Shown: one piece after another, positions 1 through 8,239 of the stretch
Position numbering within the stretch: the first letter of the stretch is position 1
Layout: each line of letters begins with the position of its first letter
Source of the DNA: Burkholderiales bacterium
GTDB lineage: Bacteria > Pseudomonadota > Gammaproteobacteria > Burkholderiales > Burkholderiaceae_C
DNA length: 64,000 nucleotides
NCBI GenBank assembly: GCA_016213205.1
Contig: JACRAZ010000037.1
Span: 1 to 64,000 of the forward strand
Reading direction: 5' to 3'
Made by a program: the position numbers and the translations under genes
Notes under the pieces: model-generated
The model's input: the letters and a program-made list of their open reading frames with translations, nothing else
Databases searched by the model: none
Told to the model about the DNA's origin: nothing

Positions 1-16
1 CGCCGAGAAGCGCAGG

Positions 17-123
17 CCCCGGCAGGTTTCGACGCGCGCAGCGCGGCGACGGCGAGGACTGTTTGAGCTCCGTTTGCCCGCGCAGCGGGCAAAAAGGGCG
101 AGTTCCGCAGCCGCCTGCCGGGG
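17..123. repeat. Palindromic GC-rich segment upstream of the first operon
   Basis: Arms CCCCGGCAGG (17-26) and CCTGCCGGGG (114-123) are perfectly complementary. They enclose a perfect 9-bp hairpin, TTTGCCCGC / GCGGGCAAA with a 3-nt loop (73-93). The segment up to 244 contains no convincing gene start, and the permease has its own ATG at 245. The layout is similar to the palindromic segments at 7680, 9222 and 34820. I infer a dispersed, structured intergenic repeat; a transcriptional role is possible but not shown. Confidence 0.5.
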
Positions 124-244
124 TCGAGCATCGCAGGGAACCCCGGAGCGAAGCGCAGGGGCGCCAAGCGCTGCGCCACGCGAGCCAGTGCCCTGCGACT
201 CCCTCGCTCGGTTCAAGCAAGCAAACCAGCCCATCGAAGCACCG

Positions 245-1087
245 ATGAGCAAGAGCAACGCCTTCACCAGCTGGCTGCGCAAAGACCCCCGCGCCGCCAT
301 CAGCCTCGGCTTCCTGCTGCTGCTGGTGCTCATCGCGCTCGGCGCGAACTGGATCGCACCGTACCCGCCCACCGAGCAGGACCTCGTCAACACCCTGGCC
401 GATGCCGACGGCAAGCACTGGCTGGGCACCGACGACCTGGGCCGCGATGTGCTCAGCCGCCTGATCCACGGCGCGCCGGCCTCGCTGTATGCCAGCGCGC
501 TGGCCGTGGGCGTGGCGCTGCTGCTGGGCGTGCCGGTGGGCCTGCTGGCAGGCTTTCTCGGCGGCTGGGTGGATGATGTCATCAGCCGCGGCATCGATAC
601 GCTGCTGTCCTTTCCCGCCATCGTGCTGGCGATTGCCGTCACCGGCGCTTTGGGCATCGGCCTCACGAACGGGATGATCGCGGTGGGCATCGTGTTCGCG
701 CCGCAGCTGGCGCGGCTGGTGCGGGCGCGTACCTTGGTCGTTAGGCAAGAACTGTACGTGGACGCCGCGCGCTGCTTCGGCGCCAGCACCTCGCGCCTGC
801 TGTGGCGCCACGTGCTGCCCAACACCGTGCAGCCGGTGATCGTGCAGGTGACGCTGCTGCTGGCCGGCGCGCTGCTGGCCGAAGCTTCGCTCAGCTTCCT
901 GGGCCTGGGCATCCAGCCGCCACACCCGAGCTGGGGCGCCATGCTCGCGCGGGCCTACCAGAACATGGAGCTGGCGCCCACGCAGATGCTGGCGCCGGGC
1001 CTGGCCATCCTGTGCACCGCGCTGGCCTTCAATGCGCTGGGTGAATCGCTGCGCGTGGCGCTGGACCCCACGATGAAGCGGCTATGA
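245..1087 (+). CDS. ABC transporter permease, DppC/OppC type
   Basis: Inner-membrane subunit (280 aa) of an ABC importer of the peptide/nickel/opine family. After a short cytoplasmic N-terminus there is a first membrane segment at about residues 18-38, then the family's periplasmic signature GTDDLGRDVLSRL near residue 60. Further hydrophobic helices follow, with an EAA-like coupling loop (DAARCFGAS...RHVLPN) at about 171-192 that contacts the ATPase. An in-frame upstream extension exists, but it runs through repeat DNA and has no family resemblance, so ATG 245 is preferred. The stop overlaps the next gene (ATGA). The partner permease, ATPases and binding protein are not in the window and presumably lie upstream. 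The substrate is unknown; the acyl-CoA synthetases downstream suggest an organic acid or a peptide-like acid. Confidence 0.9.
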   Translation: MSKSNAFTSWLRKDPRAAISLGFLLLLVLIALGANWIAPYPPTEQDLVNTLADADGKHWLGTDDLGRDVLSRLIHGAPASLYASALAVGVALLLGVPVGLLAGFLGGWVDDVISRGIDTLLSFPAIVLAIAVTGALGIGLTNGMIAVGIVFAPQLARLVRARTLVVRQELYVDAARCFGASTSRLLWRHVLPNTVQPVIVQVTLLLAGALLAEASLSFLGLGIQPPHPSWGAMLARAYQNMELAPTQMLAPGLAILCTALAFNALGESLRVALDPTMKRL

Positions 1088-2838
1088 ACCTGCGCCCCGA
1101 AGACGTGTTTGCGCAGATGGTCGCCGAGGGCGACCTGGTGCTGGACCAGCTCGACCGCTGCGCGCGCGAACACCCGCACAAGACCTACCTGCACTATGGC
1201 GAAGACGGCGTGCGCCTGAGCTTTGCCGAGGTGAAGGCCCTCACCGACCGCGCCGCCGCCGGCCTGGTGGCCCTGGGCCTGCCGCCGGGCGAGCCGGTGA
1301 GCGTGCTCACGCGCAACTCATTGTTCGCGGCGCTGGCCATGTTCGCCATCTGGCGCGCGGGCGGCGTGTTCGCGCCGGTGAACTTCAACTACCGCGGGCC
1401 GCTGCTGAGCTACCAGCTGAACGACACGGCCCCATTTGCGCTGATCACCGATGCCTCGTGCGCAGCTTCGCTCAACGAGGTGGCGCCGGCGCTGGGCCTT
1501 TCGCGCCTGATCGTGCACAGCCCCCGGCCCGGCGAGCACGACCATGCCGCCACCGAAGCCTTCGACCCCCGCTTCACCGTCACCGACTGGGCCACGCTCG
1601 CGCAGCACACCGGCCCCGTGCCGCAGATCGCGCGCACACCCTTCGACGTGGCCAACATCGTCTACACCTCGGGCACCACCGGCCCCAGCAAGGGCGTGGT
1701 GCAACCCTTCCGGTGGATGAACCACTACAGCCACCCCTCGCGCGCCCTCACCTCGGCCGACGACATCCTGTACTGCGACCTGCCGCTGTACCACGTGGGC
1801 GGCGCCTTCGCGCTCGTCACCCGCGCGCTGTGGCAGGGCAACACCGTGGGCCTGTGGGACCGCTTCAGCCCCAGCCGCTTCTGGGAACGCATTGCCGAAT
1901 GCGGCGCCAGCGCCTGCATCCTGCTGGACGTGATGATCCCGTGGCTGATGAGCGCCGAACCACGCCTCGATTCACAAGGGGGCGACCGCGCCAACACGCT
2001 GAACAAGGTGCACATGCAGCCGCTACCGGCCAACCACCACGCGGTAGCGCGGCGCTTCGGCTTCGACTTCGTCACCTGCGGCTTCGGGCAGACCGAATCG
2101 GGCTCGGGCTTCGGCACCGTGATCGACGAATGGGGCCCCGAACACGGCACCCCGCCCGCGCTGTGGCGCGGCATGCCGAAGGCCGAGTACCTGGCCAACG
2201 CCCGTGCGCTGGACCGCCACGTGGTGGACGGCCGCCAGCCCACGCCCAAGGGCCTGATGGGCCGGCCCAACCCGCTGCTGGACGTGGCCGTGCTCGACGA
2301 CGACGACAACGCCGTGCCCGCCGGCACCGTGGGCCAGCTGGCCTTCCGCCCGCGCTTTCCGGGCCTGCTGCTGCGCGAATACTTCCGCAAGCCCGAGGCC
2401 ACGCTGAAGGTGCTGCGCAATTGCTGGTTCCACACGGGCGATGCGGTGAAGGAACTGGCCGACCAGCCCGGCGTGTACGCCTTCGTCGACCGCATGGGCG
2501 GCTTCTTCCGCGTGCGCGGCGAGAACGTCTCCTCCTACGAAGTGGAAGTGCTGATCGCCTCGCACCCGGCCGTGCGCGCCGCCGCCGCAGTGCCGGTGCC
2601 CGCGGCGGTGGGTGATGAAGATGACATCGCCGTGTTCGTCGAGCTGGTGGAGGGCGCAACGCTCACGGAGAGTGAACTGCGCGCACATGCCAGCGCGGTG
2701 ATGCCGCGCTACATGCAGCCGCGCCACATCCGCTTCGTGGCCGCGCTGCCGGTCACGCCCACCAACAAGATCGAGAAGTACAAGCTCAAGGCCCAGCTGC
2801 TGGCCGAGCTGAACACCGCCGCGCAGGCCAACCCATGA
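1084..2838 (+). CDS. AMP-binding acyl-CoA synthetase (first of two)
   Basis: 584-residue member of the ANL adenylating superfamily, expected to activate a carboxylic acid with ATP to an acyl-adenylate and then an acyl-CoA. The phosphate-binding loop YTSGTTGPSKG lies near residue 193. A YFRKPEAT...WFHTGDAV segment and an RGENVSSYEVE hinge (A8-like) are present, and the C-terminal lysine motif NKIEKYKLK is close to the end. Length is slightly above the usual 500-560. It overlaps the permease by 4 nt upstream and the second synthetase by 4 nt downstream (ATGA), so translation is probably coupled. The acid is not identifiable from sequence; overall pattern resembles crotonobetaine/carnitine- or long-chain-type ligases. 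A function in the same catabolic route as the downstream carboxyltransferase is an inference. Confidence 0.88.
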   Translation: MNLRPEDVFAQMVAEGDLVLDQLDRCAREHPHKTYLHYGEDGVRLSFAEVKALTDRAAAGLVALGLPPGEPVSVLTRNSLFAALAMFAIWRAGGVFAPVNFNYRGPLLSYQLNDTAPFALITDASCAASLNEVAPALGLSRLIVHSPRPGEHDHAATEAFDPRFTVTDWATLAQHTGPVPQIARTPFDVANIVYTSGTTGPSKGVVQPFRWMNHYSHPSRALTSADDILYCDLPLYHVGGAFALVTRALWQGNTVGLWDRFSPSRFWERIAECGASACILLDVMIPWLMSAEPRLDSQGGDRANTLNKVHMQPLPANHHAVARRFGFDFVTCGFGQTESGSGFGTVIDEWGPEHGTPPALWRGMPKAEYLANARALDRHVVDGRQPTPKGLMGRPNPLLDVAVLDDDDNAVPAGTVGQLAFRPRFPGLLLREYFRKPEATLKVLRNCWFHTGDAVKELADQPGVYAFVDRMGGFFRVRGENVSSYEVEVLIASHPAVRAAAAVPVPAAVGDEDDIAVFVELVEGATLTESELRAHASAVMPRYMQPRHIRFVAALPVTPTNKIEKYKLKAQLLAELNTAAQANP

Positions 2839-4553
2839 TGTCCGACGACGACTACTTCAACGAACTCGAAGCCCTGCAGCGCCGCCACTGGCCCGCCGGC
2901 ACGCCCACCGAGCTGGTGTATCCGCTGGGCGAGATCACGCTGGGCGAGATGCTGCGCCTGCGCGCGCAGCAGACGCCCACCAAGCCGGCCGTCATCTTCT
3001 ACGGCCACACCCTCACCTACGCCGAGCTGGATGCGCAAACCGACCGCATGGCCGCGCTGCTGCACGCGCACGGCGTGCGCCCCGGCGACCGGGTGGCGGT
3101 GATGCTGGGCAACTGCCCGCAGTTCCACCTGGCCTTCCACGGCATCCTGAAACTCGGCGCGGTGCACGTGCCGGTGAACCCGCTGTTCAAGCAGGACGAG
3201 CTGGTCTACGAGCTCAACGACAGCGGCGCCACCACGCTGCTGGTGCTGGACGCGCTGGCCGACATGGCGCTCGCCGTGCAGGCCCGCACATCCGTGCAGC
3301 GCGTGTTCGTGACCCACCTCGCCGAGCTGATTCCCGCCGAGCCCACGCTGCCGGTGCCCGATTCGATCCGCACGCCCAAGCAGGTGCCCGCCGGCACCAC
3401 CGACCTGCTGCCCGCGCTGGCCGCCTGCACGGCGCCCACGCCGCCGCTGGCCACGGACCTGGACGCCACCGCCGCGCTCAACTACACCGGCGGTACCACC
3501 GGCCTGCCCAAGGGCTGCGTGCACACCCAGCGCGACATGGTCTACACGGCCGCCAGCGCCGCCACCGTCTCGCGCGGCAACAGCCCGGACGACGTGACGC
3601 TGAACTACATGGCCATGTTCTGGATTGCCGGCGAGAACGCGGGCGTGATCTACCCGGTGTTCAACGGCGGCACCCTGGTGCTGCTGGCGCGCTGGGATGC
3701 ACTGGCCGCGATGATGGCGATCGAGCGCTACCGCGTCACCCGCGCCGGCTTCGTGGTGGACAACGCGGTGGAGATCCTGGACCACCCGCGCGCCGGCGAG
3801 TTCGACCTGCGTTCGCTGAAGGGCACGCGTGTCTCCTCGTTCGTGAAGAAGCTCAACCCCGACTACCGCGCCCGCTGGCGCGCGCTCACCGGCACCACGA
3901 TGGTCGAAGCCGCCTGGGGCATGACCGAAACCCACACCAGCGACACCTTCACCATCGGCCTGCAGCACGACGACCTCGACCTCAAAGGCCAGCCCGTCTT
4001 CGTGGGCCTGCCGGTGCCCGGCACCCGCATCAAGGTGTGCGATTGGACAACCGGCGCGCCGCTGCCGCTGGGCACCGAGGGCGAGATCGTCGTGCGCACG
4101 CCCTCGCTGATGAAGGGCTACTGGCAGCAGCCCGCGGCCAGCGCCGAGGCCATCCGCGACGGGTGGTTCCGCACCGGCGACATCGGCGTGTTCGACACCA
4201 TGGGCTTGCTGCACTTCCTGGGCCGCCGCAAGGAGATGCTGAAGGTGCGCGGCATGAGCGTGTTCCCCACCGAGATCGAGGCGCTGCTGGGCCAGCACCC
4301 GGCAGTGCTGGGCTCCGGCGTGGTGGGCGTGGCCGATGCGCAGGCGGGCGAGCTGCCGGTGGCCTTTGTGCTGGCGCGGCCGGGCGCGGGGCTCACGGCC
4401 GATACGCTTACAGCCTGGTGCCGCGAACACATGGCCGGCTACAAGGTGCCGCTGGTGCGCATCGTCGACGCCCTGCCGATGACGGCCACCGGCAAGGTGA
4501 AGAAGCACGAGCTGCTGCCGCTGCTCGAGGCCGACCAGGACCAGCGCCCATGA
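2835..4553 (+). CDS. AMP-binding acyl-CoA synthetase (second of two)
   Basis: 572 residues, same superfamily as the preceding gene but clearly divergent from it, so this is not a recent tandem duplication. The P-loop NYTGGTTGLPKG is near residue 215, the WGMTETH motif near residue 360, and the A7/A8 region reads WFRTGDIG...KVRGMSVFPTEIE. The C-terminal catalytic lysine lies in TATGKVKKHEL. Two methionine codons are adjacent (2835 and 2838); the first gives the ATGA overlap with the upstream stop. The gene ends in another ATGA overlap with the carboxyltransferase. Two different ligases in one operon suggest either two substrates or two steps of one pathway, for example activation of an acid and of its degradation product. 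Confidence 0.88.
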   Translation: MMSDDDYFNELEALQRRHWPAGTPTELVYPLGEITLGEMLRLRAQQTPTKPAVIFYGHTLTYAELDAQTDRMAALLHAHGVRPGDRVAVMLGNCPQFHLAFHGILKLGAVHVPVNPLFKQDELVYELNDSGATTLLVLDALADMALAVQARTSVQRVFVTHLAELIPAEPTLPVPDSIRTPKQVPAGTTDLLPALAACTAPTPPLATDLDATAALNYTGGTTGLPKGCVHTQRDMVYTAASAATVSRGNSPDDVTLNYMAMFWIAGENAGVIYPVFNGGTLVLLARWDALAAMMAIERYRVTRAGFVVDNAVEILDHPRAGEFDLRSLKGTRVSSFVKKLNPDYRARWRALTGTTMVEAAWGMTETHTSDTFTIGLQHDDLDLKGQPVFVGLPVPGTRIKVCDWTTGAPLPLGTEGEIVVRTPSLMKGYWQQPAASAEAIRDGWFRTGDIGVFDTMGLLHFLGRRKEMLKVRGMSVFPTEIEALLGQHPAVLGSGVVGVADAQAGELPVAFVLARPGAGLTADTLTAWCREHMAGYKVPLVRIVDALPMTATGKVKKHELLPLLEADQDQRP

Positions 4554-6121
4554 AACACCCCCCGAACCCCGCCAACGAAGAGCTGGCCCGCCGCCGCGCC
4601 GCGGCCCAGGCCATGGGCGGCGAAGCCCGCCTGGCCCGCAAGCGCGAGGCCGGCGCGCTGAACGCGCGCGAACGCATCGCCGCGCTGCTCGATCCGCACA
4701 GCTTCTTCGAGATCGGCCTGCTCGTGCATTCCGACGTGCCGGGCATGGAAGACCGCACCCCGGCCGACGGCAAGGTGGGCGGCATCGGGGCCATTGCCGG
4801 CCGCACGGTGGCGGTGAATGCCGACGATGCCACGGTGCTGGCCGGCACCGGCGGGCGCATCGGTTCACGCAAGTCGCGTGCGCTGCTGAAGCTGGCCATC
4901 ACCAAGGGCTACCCGTACATCAACCTGGGTGAGGCCGGCGGCGCGCGCCTGCCGGACATCCAGGGCTCGGATGGCCTGTCGTCGATGACCGTGGGCACCA
5001 GCGCCAGCCTGCGCTGCCGCCAGGTGCCGATGGTGGCCGCCATCCTGGGTGAGTGTTTCGGCAGCCCTTCTTGGTACGCCGCGTTTGCCGATTTCGTGGT
5101 GCAGCTCAAGGGCTCGTGCATGGCCGTCTCGGGCCCGCGTGTGCTGGAAATCGCCACCGGCGAAAAGGTAAGCAACGAGGAACTGGGTGGCTGGCAGCTG
5201 CACGCCAAGACCACCGGCCTGGTGGACCGCGTGGGCGAGACGGAAGGCCAATGCTTCGAGATCATCCGCGAGTACCTCTCGTACCTGCCCTCGCACGCCG
5301 GCGAGCTGCCACCGGTGGTGGCGCCCGAGCCCGCCGAAACGGCCGCGCCGCGCCAGCACAAGCTGGCCACGCTGGTGCCCACCGAGGTGCGCCGCGGCTA
5401 CGACATGCGGGCCCTGCTGCGCGTGCTGGTGGACCATGGCCACTTCTTCGAGCTGAAGCCCGAGTTCGACCGCAGCGCGATCACCGCGCTGGCGCGGCTG
5501 GACGGGCAGACGGTGGGCATCATCGCCAGCAACCCGCTGTACTCGGCCGGCGCGATGGGGCCCGATGCGTGCAACAAGTGCACCAGCTTCATCTGCCTGT
5601 GCGATTCGTTCAACATCCCGCTGGTGTTCCTGCACGACACGCCGGGCTTCTTCGTCAGCAAGGCGGCCGAGCAGCGCGGCATGCCCGGGCGCATCATCAA
5701 CTTCATCGAGGCGCTGGCGCTGGCCACCGTGCCCAAGGTGGCGGTGGTGGTGCGCAAGAGCTACGGCATGGCCTACGGCAACCTGGCCGGCGCCGGCATG
5801 GGGGCCGATTTCGTGTTTGCCTGGCCGGGCGCCGACATCAGCTTCATGGCGCCCGGCGTGGCGGTGAACGTGATCGCGCCCACCCCGGCCAGCGATGATC
5901 CCGCCGTGCTGGCCGCGCATGCCCAGCGCCAGGCCGTGCTGCGTGAAGAACTGCAGGCCGCCAGCACGCCCTGGCGCGCCGCCGGGCTGGGCTACCTGGA
6001 TGATGTGATCGCGCCGGAAGACACCCGGCGCGTGCTGATCGAATCGCTGCGCGTGGCGCGCGGCAACCGCCGTGGCGGCCTGGGCGAGCACCGCCTGGCC
6101 GCCTGGCCCACCAGTTTCTGA
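4550..6121 (+). CDS. Acyl-CoA carboxylase carboxyltransferase subunit
   Basis: 523-residue carboxyltransferase of the propionyl/methylcrotonyl-CoA carboxylase beta family, which moves CO2 between carboxybiotin and an acyl-CoA. The N-terminal half begins with the typical ELARRRAAAQAMGG...RKREAGALNARERI segment and contains GEAGGARLPD. The C-terminal half contains DTPGFFVSKAAEQRGMPGR and an AGAGMGADFVFAWPGADISFM segment, consistent with two crotonase-like halves. The start was placed at ATG 4550 because it gives an ATGA overlap and fits the family N-terminus; a longer in-frame extension only traverses the other frame of the ligase. The biotin carrier follows 18 nt downstream. No biotin carboxylase subunit is encoded here, so the complex must borrow one or work as a decarboxylase/transcarboxylase. 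Confidence 0.9.
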   Translation: MKHPPNPANEELARRRAAAQAMGGEARLARKREAGALNARERIAALLDPHSFFEIGLLVHSDVPGMEDRTPADGKVGGIGAIAGRTVAVNADDATVLAGTGGRIGSRKSRALLKLAITKGYPYINLGEAGGARLPDIQGSDGLSSMTVGTSASLRCRQVPMVAAILGECFGSPSWYAAFADFVVQLKGSCMAVSGPRVLEIATGEKVSNEELGGWQLHAKTTGLVDRVGETEGQCFEIIREYLSYLPSHAGELPPVVAPEPAETAAPRQHKLATLVPTEVRRGYDMRALLRVLVDHGHFFELKPEFDRSAITALARLDGQTVGIIASNPLYSAGAMGPDACNKCTSFICLCDSFNIPLVFLHDTPGFFVSKAAEQRGMPGRIINFIEALALATVPKVAVVVRKSYGMAYGNLAGAGMGADFVFAWPGADISFMAPGVAVNVIAPTPASDDPAVLAAHAQRQAVLREELQAASTPWRAAGLGYLDDVIAPEDTRRVLIESLRVARGNRRGGLGEHRLAAWPTSF

Positions 6122-6139
6122 CACCAAGGAGGAAGTGAA

Positions 6140-6352
6140 ATGGCCGACGTGAAATCCATCGTGACCGGCGTGGTCTGGAAACTCGAGAAACAGGCCGGTG
6201 ATACCGTGGCCGAGGGCGAGGTGATCATGATCATGGAATCGATGAAGATGGAAATCCCGATCGAGGCGCCGCACGCCGGTGCGGTGCACCACATCGCGGT
6301 GAAAGAGGGCGACAGCGTGACCGAGGGCGACGTGGTGGCCCACGTGAAGTAG
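6140..6352 (+). CDS. Biotin carboxyl carrier (biotinyl-lipoyl domain) protein
   Basis: A free-standing 70-residue biotinyl domain. The biotinylation motif is ESMKME, with the acceptor lysine at K36, in the hairpin turn between the two beta halves. The second half carries the mirrored APHAGAVHHIAVKEGDSV...GDVV pattern typical of the fold. A strong ribosome binding site (AAGGAGGAA, about 6127-6135) precedes the ATG, unlike the overlap-coupled genes upstream, which suggests higher translation. This carrier would shuttle carboxybiotin to the carboxyltransferase just upstream. It is much shorter than AccB because the N-terminal linker and dimerisation parts are missing, as in the small carriers found with acyl-CoA carboxylase and decarboxylase gene sets. 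Confidence 0.92.
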   Translation: MADVKSIVTGVVWKLEKQAGDTVAEGEVIMIMESMKMEIPIEAPHAGAVHHIAVKEGDSVTEGDVVAHVK

Positions 6353-6360
6353 CGCGCATC

Positions 6361-7611
6361 ATGAGCGGCCACCCCGAAAGCACCAGCCTCTGGCGCACGC
6401 TGCGCCCGGCGCTGGCTATCCTGGTGGGGGCTTCGGTGATGCTCAGCCTCTCGATGGGGCTGCGGCAAAGCCTTGGCATCTTCATGCCACCGCTCACGCG
6501 CGACATCGGCGTCACGGTGTCGCAGTTCACGCTGGCGGTGGCGGTGCAGAACCTGATGTGGGGCGTGCTGCAGCCGATCGCCGGCGCGCTGGCCGTGCGC
6601 ATCGGCTTCCGCGCCATCATGTGCACCGGCGCCGCGCTGTACGTGGCCGCGCTGGTGGTGCTGGCCACCGCGCAGGGCATGCTGGGCGTGATGCTCGGCG
6701 CGGGCGTGATGGTGGGCGCCGCATTGGCCTGCACCGCCTCGGCGCTGGCCATGGCGGCGGCCATCCGTGCGGTGAGCCCTGCCGTGCGCAGCACGGTGCT
6801 GGGCATCGTCTCGGCCGCCGGTTCGGTGGGCGCGATGATCGCCGCGCCGCTGGGCCAGGCGCTCACCGCCAGCATCGGCTGGCGCGTGGGCGTGTGGGGC
6901 TTCGTGGCGCTGGCGGTGATCATGCTGCCCGCGGCCTGGGTCGCCAGCCGGGCCGACAAGATCCCGCTGCCCAGCGCCGCCACGGCGGTGGACCAGGGCT
7001 CGGCCACCCAGGCGCTGGCCACGGCCGTGCGCACCCTGCCCTTCGTGGTGATGGCGCTGGCCTTCTTCGTGTGCGGCATGCAGCTGGTGTTCATCACCAC
7101 GCACCTGCCCTCGTACCTGGATCTGTGCGGCATGGACCCGATGCTCAGCGCGCAGGCGCTGGGCATGATCGGCGGCTTCAACGTGCTGGGCAGCCTGTTC
7201 TTCGGCTGGGCCGGCGGGCGCTGGAACAAGCTGGTGCTGCTGGGCGGCATCTACTTCGTGCGCTCGCTCGTGCTGGCCGCCTACTTCATGTATCCGCCCA
7301 CGGTGACCAGCACCCTCGTGTTCGCCGGCGTGATGGGCTTCCTGTGGCTGGGCGTGGCGCCGCTGGTGGCCGGCTCCGTGGCCGAGATGTTCGGCGTGCG
7401 CTGGCAACCCATGATCCAGGGCCTGGCCTTCTTCAGCCACCAGCTCGGCAGCTTTGCCGGCGCCTTTGGCGGCGGCATGCTCTACGACCAGCTCGGCTCC
7501 TACGAACTGGCCTGGCGCCTGGGCGTGGGCATCGGCCTCACGGCGGGCGTGGTGCAGATCGCGGTGGCCTTTGCGCGGCCGCCTTCGGCGGGGAAGCTGG
7601 CGACGGCTTGA
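6361..7611 (+). CDS. MFS transporter
   Basis: 416-residue integral membrane protein with about twelve hydrophobic segments and the two-times-six arrangement of the major facilitator superfamily. A first-half helix has GLRQSLGIFMPPLTRDIG, a common opening for the oxalate/formate-like and monocarboxylate-type MFS branch. The second half starts near residue 220 with the LPFVVMALAFFVCGMQ helix. It begins 8 nt after the biotin-carrier stop and most likely closes the operon. Its placement after ligases and a carboxyltransferase suggests uptake or export of an organic acid handled by these enzymes; the substrate cannot be read from sequence. Confidence 0.85.
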   Translation: MSGHPESTSLWRTLRPALAILVGASVMLSLSMGLRQSLGIFMPPLTRDIGVTVSQFTLAVAVQNLMWGVLQPIAGALAVRIGFRAIMCTGAALYVAALVVLATAQGMLGVMLGAGVMVGAALACTASALAMAAAIRAVSPAVRSTVLGIVSAAGSVGAMIAAPLGQALTASIGWRVGVWGFVALAVIMLPAAWVASRADKIPLPSAATAVDQGSATQALATAVRTLPFVVMALAFFVCGMQLVFITTHLPSYLDLCGMDPMLSAQALGMIGGFNVLGSLFFGWAGGRWNKLVLLGGIYFVRSLVLAAYFMYPPTVTSTLVFAGVMGFLWLGVAPLVAGSVAEMFGVRWQPMIQGLAFFSHQLGSFAGAFGGGMLYDQLGSYELAWRLGVGIGLTAGVVQIAVAFARPPSAGKLATA

Positions 7612-7679
7612 GCCTTGATGGTTAGCCGGGATTCCGTTGGCGTGCGGGCTTTGTCGTCATGCGGCGTGCGGCGCGCCCG

Positions 7680-7910
7680 AGCGCCTTGGAGGCCGGGCCC
7701 CACGGGCCGACTCCGGCGGTCAGCCTGCGGCTGACTTCGCTGCGGTCCTCAGCCAAGGGGGCGCGCTGTCGGACTTGTCTCCGCGCGCTGGCGCGCGCTG
7801 CGACCGGCGCCAGCGAGCATGTTGGTCGAAGCGCGCCAAGGCGCGCCGCCCCCTCGGCCTGCGGTCCTCGCCGCCTCCCACGGCCCGCGGGGCCCGGCCT
7901 CCAAGGCGCT
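7680..7910. repeat. Palindromic repeat element, copy A
   Basis: The outer arms are 30 bp at 7680-7709 and 7881-7910, complementary at 29 of 30 positions. Inside lies the hairpin GTCAGCC / GGCTGAC, followed by a core (7757-7818) that begins GGGGGCGCGCTGTCGGA and ends GCGCCAGCGAG. Essentially the same core is present on the opposite strand in copy B at 9222-9462. No reading frame in it resembles a protein. The two copies bracket the low-GC islet in inverted orientation. It has the look of a MITE-like or structured non-coding repeat; no transposase is nearby and target-site duplications were not recognised. Confidence 0.7.
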
Positions 7911-8239
7911 CTTTGGTGATGCTGGTGGCATGCGAAGGTCAGAAGGCCTGCTGCTTGCGTCAAAGGATCCGTGACGGCACCGGTCCGGCCGGCAGGCGAA
8001 AATGAGCCGTCAGCGTGCTCTGGTTTGAACGTCGCCTCTTCGTTCGAGCGATTTCGACCTGTCGGCCCAGAGTCGCATTGGCGGTTGACAGTACTGTGGG
8101 TGGTTGACCGGCGCGAGGGTCAAGGGATTGCCGTTCTCAATCCCACCGCGCCGACCGTGTGTTGGCAAGGGGTTCGCTTCTGCAAGAAGCGGACACCACA
8201 GAATTTGTGCTGCTTCGGTACCCGTTCGGCGCCAAGGCG
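7911..8239. other. Gene-free stretch between repeat copy A and the islet gene
   Basis: Base composition drops visibly here compared with the operon upstream. The short possible reading frames have no ribosome binding site and no recognisable family, and I do not call any of them. It may hold remnants of the insertion that brought the 8240-8896 gene. Nothing else can be supported. Confidence 0.5.

Noticed and set aside
74..244. An N-terminal extension of the ABC permease to 74
   Set aside because: It translates repeat DNA and adds a segment without family similarity before the normal start at 245.
2709..4868. A 719-codon minus-strand open frame opposite the second acyl-CoA synthetase
   Set aside because: Antisense shadow; the plus-strand ligase is complete and motif-rich.
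7637..8005. Small arginine-rich protein-coding frames in the 7.6-8.0 kb gap
   Set aside because: They lie across the palindromic repeat, lack ribosome binding sites and have the composition expected of non-coding GC-rich DNA.
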